From Myxococcales bacterium (GTDB taxonomy: Bacteria; Myxococcota_A; Polyangia; Fen-1088): a stretch of DNA of 6,432 nucleotides. A program made the translations under genes and the position numbers. Below the pieces are notes generated by a model. It did not search any database. It was not told the origin of the DNA and saw only the letters and a list, made by a program, of their open reading frames with translations. The stretch lies in assembly GCA_003161835.1 (NCBI GenBank), contig PMNO01000378.1, positions 13,238 to 19,669 of the forward strand. The letters run 5' to 3'. This document shows, piece after piece, positions 1 through 6,009 of the stretch. The number at the start of each line of letters is the position of its first letter. Positions within the stretch are counted from its first letter, which is position 1.

Positions 1-644
1 GCAAGGAGTGGTGGCTGCGAGCCGCCGCCATCCAGGTACGCGGCGGTGAACGGACCAAGCGCGCGATCCGGCAATTCAGCCAGAGCCCGCTCCAGAACGT
101 CGGTCTCGAGATCCGCCGGCGATGCGCCCCACGCCGCCCGAAGACGAAACAAAGTGTTCGGGGCTCCCAGCCGCGCCGCGCGGCGGTATTCGTCCTCGGC
201 GCGGGCATTTTCTCCGAGTGCCAGCCAGAGATCGCCGGCGGCGCGCTCCGCGCTTCGCACTGCGACGGCAAGCGACCGCGTACGCTCGGGTTCCAGAGCC
301 AGAATGTGGCGCAGATCATCCACCAGAGGCAGCGGTCGCCGCAGCGCGATCCAGTCCTTGGCTCGTTCTCTCAACAGCGCGGAAAACCGTTTCGTCTCCA
401 GTACGCGGAGCGCACCCCGTTGCTCGAGGGCCGACAACTCGGCGAGTTCCACCACCTTTTCGCCGCGCTGCTGGGCGTCGTCCAACTTACGCCGGTGATC
501 CGCGACGGTCTCGGCGCGGCTGGTCGGTGGGATGACCGGCCTCTTATCCAGCGGCTCGCCGAGAAACCAAGGCGCGCCCGCACAACCGACCGCGAGGAGC
601 GCGCCGGCCGCCGCGGCCGTGCCGAACGGGACCATCCTGGTCAC
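1..644 (-). CDS. TPR-type lipoprotein, 3' end outside window
   Basis: Reading the minus strand from a GTG at 644 gives an open frame of 214 codons running off the window edge. The start is supported by a strong Shine-Dalgarno GGGGAGG (653-659) 8 nt upstream and by a 4-nt GTGA overlap with the transporter stop; an ATG at 635 lies too far from that site. The N-terminus has Arg3, a hydrophobic Ala/Leu stretch and a lipobox-like LAVGC with Cys21, so the product is probably a lipoprotein. Ala follows the Cys, which by the Asp+2 rule would favour the outer membrane. The mature part is rich in charged helices. Residues about 134-162 fit one TPR repeat (LALGE, then A150, Y153, A156, L159). Its partner is presumably the overlapping RND-like protein. 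TPR lipoproteins act as assembly scaffolds; the specific role here is unknown. Codons are G/C-rich at third positions and no stop interrupts the frame, which supports real coding. Confidence 0.85.
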   Translation of the reverse strand, partial: MTRMVPFGTAAAAGALLAVGCAGAPWFLGEPLDKRPVIPPTSRAETVADHRRKLDDAQQRGEKVVELAELSALEQRGALRVLETKRFSALLRERAKDWIALRRPLPLVDDLRHILALEPERTRSLAVAVRSAERAAGDLWLALGENARAEDEYRRAARLGAPNTLFRLRAAWGASPADLETDVLERALAELPDRALGPFTAAYLDGGGSQPPLL

Positions 645-2947
645 TGATCGCGCCTCCCCGGCGCAATGGCGATAGCGAGGGCCGCGCCCCCCGCCAACGC
701 GCCGGCCAACAGCGCCACGTACAGGGCACCCACGGGCAGGGCGGCAATCACGGGGACCACCATCAAGGGCGCGGCGGGCGCGAGCGTGACGGGCCACCAA
801 GCCAGCGCCGCGAGCCCGCCCAAGGCCAGCAACAAAGATGCGGTGAAGGCGCTGGAGATCAAGATGCCCAGCGCCAAACGGGGCCCCCAGGCGATCGAGA
901 GTGCGCGATCGCAGGGGGCTCCGCCCACCGCGACCGCATCCACCCGGAACGCGCCCGGAACCTCGCGCGGAACCGGCACCGCGGCGATCGGCCCCATCGC
1001 GTCCAGAGTCGCATCCCTCACCTCTTCGGACAGCACCCCCTCGGTGGGGAGGTCGGCGCCATACAGGACGTCGTTGAAATTGATCCGCGCGCTGTGCCGG
1101 AGCCTCACGTTGGCCAGCCGGCGATGCAACTCGACCGCGCGCGCGCGCAACATCTCGTCGGGCAAGCGCGGCCCCCACACCGTACGCAGGGGAGCGAGGA
1201 CATCCGCCACGGTCGCGTCGACCGGCTCCGCCGCCAACTCATCCGCCAGGCGCTTGCGCTCCCCCGCGTGGGGCAAACCCACGTGCGCCTCGGCGAGCGC
1301 CACCTGCTCCAGAAACGCGTTCACCTCCTGCAGAATCTCGACGTTGAGTCGCGGCGGATCGACGACCGGCAACAAGACGGCCCGGCGCGCGGCGCGTTCG
1401 ATGGTCTGAACGTCGGACTCGCTCAAGATGCGACCCGAACGTTCACAGATGCGCAACACGCGTTCTCGGGTGTCCGCGGCCAAGATCCCCCGAGCCAGCC
1501 CGATAGACGACCGCGGAACGGCCGGGTCCGACAGGTCGACGCGCAGCAGAGCCGAACGGTGCCCGAGCGCGAGGTACTGTTGGAGGTGTGCCAGGATCGT
1601 CAACCGATCGAGCCCGGAGTCATCGGCCAGGCGCACTCCGACCAGCGTCTCGCGATGATCGGGCGCCAACTCCATGCGCACCGCGGAATCGTCGCGGGTC
1701 TGGGTCAGAATCGCCCGAACGGCGTCGGACGACGTCGGGATCCCCCCGAAGTTTTCACCTGGAACCGGCACCGCGAAGAATAGGTCCGCTATGGACCACG
1801 CGTGCGCGACGCCAGGTTCTGCGCGTAGAAAGTCGGCTAGCCGCCGTACTTCGCGCAATACGACGGGTTCGTCCATGTCGCCGCGCACGTCGACGAAGAA
1901 CAGGTCGGTCTGCCGCCAAAGCTGCGTCCCCACCGAAATCCGCCTGGACAACCCGACCCCGACCACAGTCAACGCAAGCGACAAGACGAGCACCACCGGC
2001 GGCACGGGGACCCGCCAGGTCCCGACGGCCCGACGGAGGTCCCGCATGGCCCAGAGGCGCGCCAGCACGATCAAGGCCACAACCATCGCCCCCGCGCCCG
2101 CACCGGACACCAGCGCCAGGCGCCGCAACCCCGCTGGAGACATCAGCAGGGCCGGAGCGGCGGCCGCCAAGCCGGCGGCGCAGGTCATGAGCAAGGCGCG
2201 CGGAATCGTGGGGCGACAGAGCACGGAGGCACCCAGCGCCATCGGCAACATCGCCAGGCCGATCAACGCGAAGGGAAGCCACGGCGGGAACGGCCGCGGC
2301 TCGCGTTCGGGTTCGGGCCAAAGAGGCCACGCCGGGATGCTTCCGTTCAGCAACACCAGGCCCGATGCAGCCGCGGCGGCTTCGATGGGCCCTCGCGCCG
2401 AGGTCCAATCGTCGGTTTCGACCAACAGACGAATCTCGGTCCCGTCGCGCGACACAAACCAACCTATCGCATCCGACCTGCGGATCAGGCGCTGGCGCAC
2501 GACTTCGTTGGCGTTCTCGTTCGCCAGCCCCCCCAGCAACGGCCCCGTGGCCGGATGGCCATTCCGGTCGAACGTCACCGCCAACAGACCCGAAGGGCCA
2601 ATGACCCGACGCACGCCCGGGATCTGGGCGATCAGCGCTTCGGCGCGCGCAATACCCAGGCGATTTTGCGCGGCGAAGGCATTGTTGACTTGCAGCGTGA
2701 GTTCGAACCGCCGACCGAGGCCGAAGCGCGCCGCCACCTCCCGCCCGCGCATCACGGTCTGGCTTTCCGGCGGCGCGAAACGGGACGGATCGAACTCCCC
2801 ACCCTGTGCGGCGCGCACGCCCCAAGCCTTCCCCTCCAGGGGCACCGCATAGGCCAGCACGGCGAGCACCACCACGACGTGAAGCCCGGGCGTGACGGTC
2901 AAGTGCCTCAACGCAAGAACGTCGCTGCGTGAGCGGTCGCGACGCAT
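641..2947 (-). CDS. Divergent RND/MMPL-superfamily membrane protein
   Basis: A 768-residue protein with an internal two-fold layout typical of RND exporters: a membrane segment (about 21-36), an external loop (about 37-222), three membrane segments (about 223-243, 248-269, 277-299), a basic cytoplasmic linker (RDLRRAVGTWR), then the same order again: segment 315-333, a long external loop (334-688) and three segments (about 690-713, 717-736, 738-762). Residues 346-390 resemble the start of an MMPL periplasmic domain (substrate-domain strand, then a helix, then PGV). Residues 668-700 resemble the conserved stretch before the second bundle. Typical RND proteins have 1+5 segments per half; this has about 1+3. 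No Asp or Glu falls in any predicted segment, so the usual proton-relay acid is not seen. The start is uncertain: ATG 2947 gives a basic N-terminus but has no clear Shine-Dalgarno, and TTG 2911, overlapping the deaminase stop as TTGA, is an alternative giving 756 residues. Substrate unknown; lipid, hopanoid or envelope cargo would be guesses. Confidence 0.8.
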   Translation of the reverse strand: MRRDRSRSDVLALRHLTVTPGLHVVVVLAVLAYAVPLEGKAWGVRAAQGGEFDPSRFAPPESQTVMRGREVAARFGLGRRFELTLQVNNAFAAQNRLGIARAEALIAQIPGVRRVIGPSGLLAVTFDRNGHPATGPLLGGLANENANEVVRQRLIRRSDAIGWFVSRDGTEIRLLVETDDWTSARGPIEAAAAASGLVLLNGSIPAWPLWPEPEREPRPFPPWLPFALIGLAMLPMALGASVLCRPTIPRALLMTCAAGLAAAAPALLMSPAGLRRLALVSGAGAGAMVVALIVLARLWAMRDLRRAVGTWRVPVPPVVLVLSLALTVVGVGLSRRISVGTQLWRQTDLFFVDVRGDMDEPVVLREVRRLADFLRAEPGVAHAWSIADLFFAVPVPGENFGGIPTSSDAVRAILTQTRDDSAVRMELAPDHRETLVGVRLADDSGLDRLTILAHLQQYLALGHRSALLRVDLSDPAVPRSSIGLARGILAADTRERVLRICERSGRILSESDVQTIERAARRAVLLPVVDPPRLNVEILQEVNAFLEQVALAEAHVGLPHAGERKRLADELAAEPVDATVADVLAPLRTVWGPRLPDEMLRARAVELHRRLANVRLRHSARINFNDVLYGADLPTEGVLSEEVRDATLDAMGPIAAVPVPREVPGAFRVDAVAVGGAPCDRALSIAWGPRLALGILISSAFTASLLLALGGLAALAWWPVTLAPAAPLMVVPVIAALPVGALYVALLAGALAGGAALAIAIAPGRRDQ
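653..659 (-). promoter_or_regulatory. Ribosome binding site deciding the lipoprotein GTG start
   Basis: The minus strand reads GGGGAGG followed by 8 nt and GTG. It lies inside the last codons of the transporter gene, so translation of the lipoprotein is probably coupled to it. The next in-frame ATG would have a 17-nt spacing, which is unfavourable. Confidence 0.75.
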
Positions 2948-3906
2948 CTTTCGATCTGTGCTTCGGTCAAAATGCGGGCGTCGATCAACATCTCCAGCTC
3001 GTGGCGCAGGTGGGTGTTCAACAGGTACGGCCCATCGGTGTTGATCGTAAACCGCACTCCGGCCTCGTCAAACACGCGCAACGCATTGCCCAGTTCCTGC
3101 AAATCCGCCACCGCGTGGGTGCGCAGATTGGAGCTGGGACAAATCTCCAGCACGCAGCCCGCCTCCGCCAATTTTCGGACCGCCTCGGGACTTGCCGCGG
3201 CGGCAACACCATGGCCGATGCGGGTGGGCGCCAATTTATCCAAAACCGCCAACACGCCCGCCGCGGAGGTGTACGACGTCTCCCCCGTGTGAACGGTGGT
3301 CCCGAGCCCGGCGGCGCGCGCCCGGGCGAACAGGTCGCGATACCCTTCCACCTCGCCACCCAGCTCCAGCGTATGCACCTCTGGCCCCGCGAGATCGATC
3401 CCGATGACCCCGCGGGAGCGGTACTTCACGGCCTTCTTGACCAGGATCTCGTTCAGAGCGAAGGGAAACTCGCGGGCCAGACAGAAAATCAGGCCGGCGC
3501 GAACGCCGTATTCCAGGCAAGCGCGATCCATCCCGCGCAGCGCCGCGTGGATGATGTGGTCCAAATCGCGCTCGCCGCCCAGGTTCCGCTTCATCGGATT
3601 GAAACGCAGCTCGATCAGCGTGACGAAGCTGGATCGGAATTCCTTGCCGATGATCTCGTAGACTGACCGCTCGATCGCGAGAGGCGACGACTGAATCTTC
3701 TCCGTCCACTGATGCAATATCGCGAGATAGTCGCCGAGCGACGACACCGTGTCCGAGCGCGCCGTGACCAAATCGCGAAACTCCCAGAAGGTGGACACGG
3801 GTAACTTGAGGCCCTGCTCGTGCGCGATGGACCACAGGATGTGCGGCGCCACGGCGGCGCCCACGTGAATGTGCAGGTCGGCGAGCTCGAGACGGGGGTC
3901 CAGCAT
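2908..3906 (-). CDS. Adenosine deaminase-superfamily hydrolase (atypical)
   Basis: A 332-residue TIM-barrel amidohydrolase of the adenosine/AMP deaminase type; these hydrolyse an amino group from a purine ring using one zinc. Visible motifs in order: HIH (His12, His14, metal); ELRFNP (99-104); GIDLAGPE (169-176, with the Gly that contacts the purine); HTGE (206-209, metal His206 and proton-shuttling Glu209); RIGHG (229-233, catalytic His232); CPSSN (256-260); and NTDGP (289-293, metal Asp291). The length matches bacterial adenosine deaminases (about 330-350). Two positions are odd: HTGE replaces the common HAGE, and TDG replaces TDD, removing the second Asp, which contacts the purine N7 in mouse ADA. 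The zinc and catalytic residues are intact, so activity is likely, but the substrate may differ from adenosine (for example a modified nucleoside). The ATG at 3906 puts HIH at residue 12, as expected for the family. No strong Shine-Dalgarno precedes it. The gene end overlaps the transporter start by 40 nt. Confidence 0.9.
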   Translation of the reverse strand: MLDPRLELADLHIHVGAAVAPHILWSIAHEQGLKLPVSTFWEFRDLVTARSDTVSSLGDYLAILHQWTEKIQSSPLAIERSVYEIIGKEFRSSFVTLIELRFNPMKRNLGGERDLDHIIHAALRGMDRACLEYGVRAGLIFCLAREFPFALNEILVKKAVKYRSRGVIGIDLAGPEVHTLELGGEVEGYRDLFARARAAGLGTTVHTGETSYTSAAGVLAVLDKLAPTRIGHGVAAAASPEAVRKLAEAGCVLEICPSSNLRTHAVADLQELGNALRVFDEAGVRFTINTDGPYLLNTHLRHELEMLIDARILTEAQIERCVATAHAATFLR

Positions 3907-3991
3907 GCCCGCTGATTGTACAACGGCGGCGGCGCCGTGCGCGGCTGGACACCGACGGAAGGCGCCCGCGCTTGGGGCCGCATGTGGGGGG
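3907..3991. other. Gap between HU-like gene and deaminase
   Basis: This 85-nt spacer separates two minus-strand genes. It is GC-rich, with two GGCGCC copies 24 nt apart that could pair, but no T-run follows them, so I do not call a terminator. The only AT-rich spot is the -10-like hexamer next to the deaminase start. Confidence 0.6.
3915..3920 (-). promoter_or_regulatory. Possible -10 element (TACAAT) before the deaminase
   Basis: The minus strand reads TACAAT, five of six matches to TATAAT, ending 8 nt before the deaminase ATG. No convincing -35 lies 16-18 nt upstream. If used, transcription would begin within a few bases of the start codon, giving a nearly leaderless message. This is weak evidence on its own. 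Confidence 0.3.
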
Positions 3992-4330
3992 TTACTTGCC
4001 GGCCGCGACCTTGGCCCGCGCGTTTCGATTCAGGAGGGACTTGAGCTCGGACCCGGGCAAGAAGGTGACCGTGAACTGCGCGGGAATCGTCAGCGGCGTG
4101 CCATCGCGGGGATTCCTGCCGCTGCGCTCGGGCCGACGCCGCTTGGAGAAGGTGCCAAATCCCGGGTACGTCAGCTTCGCGCCGTTGGTGCGGGTCGATT
4201 TCGCCCGAATGAAGTAGTCGCCCATCTCCGTGAAAACCAGGTCCACGATTTGAGCAACGGTCTTCTTGGTGAGATCGCGGGGCAGCGTTTTCCTGGAGTG
4301 CACGCGCGCGATCAGCTCGGCCTTGGTCAT
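3992..4330 (-). CDS. HU/IHF-family histone-like DNA-binding protein
   Basis: A 112-residue basic protein beginning MTKAELIARV, as HU and IHF subunits do. The DNA-binding arm is clear: GFGTF (57-61) followed by a very basic stretch, then GRNP (71-74), where Pro74 corresponds to the intercalating proline of HU/IHF. The family signature usually continues NPxTG; here it is NPRDG. HU is normally about 90 residues; this one has roughly 11 extra residues before GFGTF and a short basic Ala/Lys C-terminal tail. Such proteins bend and compact DNA in the nucleoid as dimers. An in-frame ATG at 4396 would give 134 residues, but it lies inside the predicted promoter spacer and the extra residues do not resemble HU, whereas ATG 4330 has GAAGGGG 8 nt upstream. 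HU alpha, HU beta or IHF cannot be told apart here. Confidence 0.92.
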   Translation of the reverse strand: MTKAELIARVHSRKTLPRDLTKKTVAQIVDLVFTEMGDYFIRAKSTRTNGAKLTYPGFGTFSKRRRPERSGRNPRDGTPLTIPAQFTVTFLPGSELKSLLNRNARAKVAAGK

Positions 4331-4338
4331 TTCGTTCG

Positions 4339-4345
4339 CCCCTTC
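4339..4345 (-). promoter_or_regulatory. Ribosome binding site of the HU-like gene
   Basis: The minus strand reads GAAGGGG, then 8 nt, then the ATG at 4330. It selects this start over the upstream in-frame ATG at 4396. Confidence 0.75.
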
Positions 4346-4379
4346 AAGCGCCCCCAAAATGAAGAGAAGGCGAGGCGGG

Positions 4380-4409
4380 AAGATAAAGGTCGGCATCCGC
4401 AGGTGTCAA
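4380..4409 (-). promoter_or_regulatory. Sigma70-type promoter for the HU-like gene
   Basis: On the minus strand a perfect -35 TTGACA (4404-4409) is followed by an 18-nt spacer and a -10 TATCTT (4380-4385, four of six matches, with the key A at position 2 and T at position 6). Transcription would start near 4373, leaving a leader of about 43 nt that contains the ribosome binding site. The position between divergent genes fits. Predicted from sequence only. Confidence 0.6.
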
Positions 4410-4422
4410 CCGGGGCCAGACG

Positions 4423-4428
4423 TACTAT
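4423..4428 (+). promoter_or_regulatory. Possible -10 element (TACTAT) before the aldehyde dehydrogenase
   Basis: TACTAT matches TATAAT at four of six positions. No good -35 lies 16-18 nt upstream. The expected start of transcription is near 4435, which is the GTG codon itself, so the message would have little or no leader. It lies close to, and would compete for space with, the minus-strand promoter at 4380-4409. Confidence 0.3.
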
Positions 4429-4434
4429 TCTTGA

Positions 4435-6009
4435 GTGGCCATGGAGATTGCGCATCCCGGGAAGGTGACCTACGTCAGTCTCTCGGCTGACGATCCCGCC
4501 ACCAACGCTGCCTTCGATCAAGCGATTGCCGAAGTGCGAGGCCGCCTGGGTCGGACCTGGCCCTTGATCATCAATGGCCAGGAGCGTTCCACCTCGACCA
4601 CGTTCGACAGCGTCAGCCCCGGTGATACTCGGATCGTGGTGGCGCGGGTGCCGCGCGCCGCTCCCGACGACGTGAGCGACGCCGTGGTCGCGGCCCGCGC
4701 GGCATTCCCCACGTGGAGCCGCACCCCCTGGCCGGAGCGCGCGGCGCGCCTGGAAAAAGCCGCCCAGATCATCCGGGCGCGCCGGTTCGAACTGGCGGCG
4801 TGGATGATCCTCGAGATGGGCAAGAACCGGATCGAGGCCCTCGGGGAGATCGAAGAGACGGCGGATCTCATCGACTACTACAACCAACAGATGCGGGCCA
4901 ACCAAGGCTACGTCCGCCCGATGGATCGGCTGGTGCCGACCGACAACAACACGAGCGTGCTGCGTCCTTACGGCGTCTGGGCGGTCATCGCACCCTGGAA
5001 TTTTCCGTACGCGTTGCTCGGTGCGCCCGTGGCCGCGGCCCTGTTGACGGGCAACACCGTGGTGATGAAGCCCTCGTCCGAGACGCCCTTGTCCGCCATC
5101 CTGCTGGCGCAGATCTTCGGGGAAGCTGGCCTCCCGGCCGGGACCGTGAACTGCTTGACAGGCAGCGGCAGCGTGGTCGGCGATGGGCTCAGCCGACATC
5201 CGGGGGTGGACGGGATCACCTTCACCGGATCATTGGACGTCGGTTTCAATCAGATTTATCGGCAGTTCTCCACGCGCTTCCCCAAGCCGAGCATCGTTGA
5301 AATGGGGGGGAAGAATCCGGCCATCGTGATGGAGAGCGCCGATCTGGACCGCGCGGCCTTGGGAATCTTCCGGTCGGCGTTTGGCATGAACGGGCACAAG
5401 TGTTCCGCGTGCTCGCGGCTGTACGTCCACGAGGCTGTCGCCGACGAATTGCTGGCGCGGCTCGATCAACAAATCGCGAAGGCCAAGATTGGCGATCCCC
5501 TCCTGAAGGACACGTTCGTGGGGCCCGTCGCGACACGCGCCGGCTACCACGACTACCAGCGATTCGTAGAGACAGCGGGCGCGGCGGTCCGAACGGGAGG
5601 TCACATCTTGACCGCGGGGGCGCTGGCGCACGGATACTTCGTTGCGCCCACCGTACTGGTCGGTCTGCCGCGCGACCACCAGCTGATGCACGACGAGCTG
5701 TTCGTCCCGATCCTGGCGGTGCAGCGCGTGAAGACTCTGGACGAGGCCCTGGCCGAGGCGAACGACACCGCCTTCGGACTGACCGCGGGCGTTTTCACGC
5801 GGAAACAGGACGAGATCGACACGTTCCTGGAGCGTATCGAGGCGGGCGTCGTGTACGTGAACCGCGCCGCGGGCGCGACCACGGGCGCCTGGCCGGGGGT
5901 CCAGCCCTTCGGGGGATGGAAGGGCAGCGGATCGACGGGCAAGAACATCGGGGGGCTGTATACCCTGCCCTGTTACATGCGCGAGCAGAGCCGCACGGTG
6001 TGCGAATGA
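4435..6009 (+). CDS. Aldehyde dehydrogenase, P5C dehydrogenase-like
   Basis: A full-length 524-residue NAD(P)-dependent aldehyde dehydrogenase. Landmarks: PWNFP (187-191, oxyanion Asn189), MKPSSETP (211-218, cofactor Lys212), FTGS (263-266), EMGGKN (289-294, general base Glu289), GHKCSACSR (320-328, nucleophile Cys323), ELFVP (421-425) and PFGGWKGSG (491-499). The N-terminal PLIINGQE stretch, the Ser directly after Cys323 and the TGAWPGVQPFGG loop resemble RocA/PruA-type L-glutamate-gamma-semialdehyde (1-pyrroline-5-carboxylate) dehydrogenases, which make glutamate from proline or ornithine breakdown. A different semialdehyde substrate cannot be excluded. Oddities: ELFVP has Val where most family members have Gly (EIFGP), and a second Cys (Cys326) sits three residues after the nucleophile. 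GTG 4435 and ATG 4441 are both possible starts; neither has a clear Shine-Dalgarno. The next gene overlaps as ATGA and encodes an aminotransferase, consistent with a two-step amino-acid degradation. Confidence 0.92.
   Translation: MAMEIAHPGKVTYVSLSADDPATNAAFDQAIAEVRGRLGRTWPLIINGQERSTSTTFDSVSPGDTRIVVARVPRAAPDDVSDAVVAARAAFPTWSRTPWPERAARLEKAAQIIRARRFELAAWMILEMGKNRIEALGEIEETADLIDYYNQQMRANQGYVRPMDRLVPTDNNTSVLRPYGVWAVIAPWNFPYALLGAPVAAALLTGNTVVMKPSSETPLSAILLAQIFGEAGLPAGTVNCLTGSGSVVGDGLSRHPGVDGITFTGSLDVGFNQIYRQFSTRFPKPSIVEMGGKNPAIVMESADLDRAALGIFRSAFGMNGHKCSACSRLYVHEAVADELLARLDQQIAKAKIGDPLLKDTFVGPVATRAGYHDYQRFVETAGAAVRTGGHILTAGALAHGYFVAPTVLVGLPRDHQLMHDELFVPILAVQRVKTLDEALAEANDTAFGLTAGVFTRKQDEIDTFLERIEAGVVYVNRAAGATTGAWPGVQPFGGWKGSGSTGKNIGGLYTLPCYMREQSRTVCE

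Larger units (their letters stand above)
4331..4434. other. Divergent intergenic region
   Basis: About 104 nt between the minus-strand HU-like gene and the plus-strand dehydrogenase. It holds the HU ribosome binding site, its promoter, and the TACTAT hexamer for the other direction. No clear inverted-repeat operator was seen. Confidence 0.7.

Noticed and set aside
1136..1148. Alternating CG run
   Set aside because: It simply encodes Arg-Ala-Arg-Ala codons in the RND-like gene; too short to treat as a repeat element.
1755..2825. A 356-codon minus-strand frame overlapping the RND-like gene
   Set aside because: It is Arg/Gly-rich, low in hydrophobic periodicity and lies entirely within the better-supported frame.
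666..2852. Long plus-strand frames opposite the RND-like gene, up to about 390 codons
   Set aside because: They are Arg/Ser/Thr/Pro-rich with no recognisable motif, a usual by-product of high-GC codon bias; the minus frame has clear membrane segments and family features.
3929..3966. Two GGCGCC copies as a terminator hairpin
   Set aside because: The short stem has a 24-nt loop and no following T-run; GGCGCC is expected by chance in such GC-rich DNA.
4331..4396. N-terminal extension of the HU-like protein from ATG 4396
   Set aside because: It overlaps the predicted promoter spacer, lacks a ribosome binding site and adds residues unlike HU; ATG 4330 has a good one.
4327..5199. A 290-codon minus-strand frame opposite the aldehyde dehydrogenase
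   Set aside because: It is the antisense of a gene with complete catalytic motifs and has His/Arg/Gly-rich composition without family resemblance.
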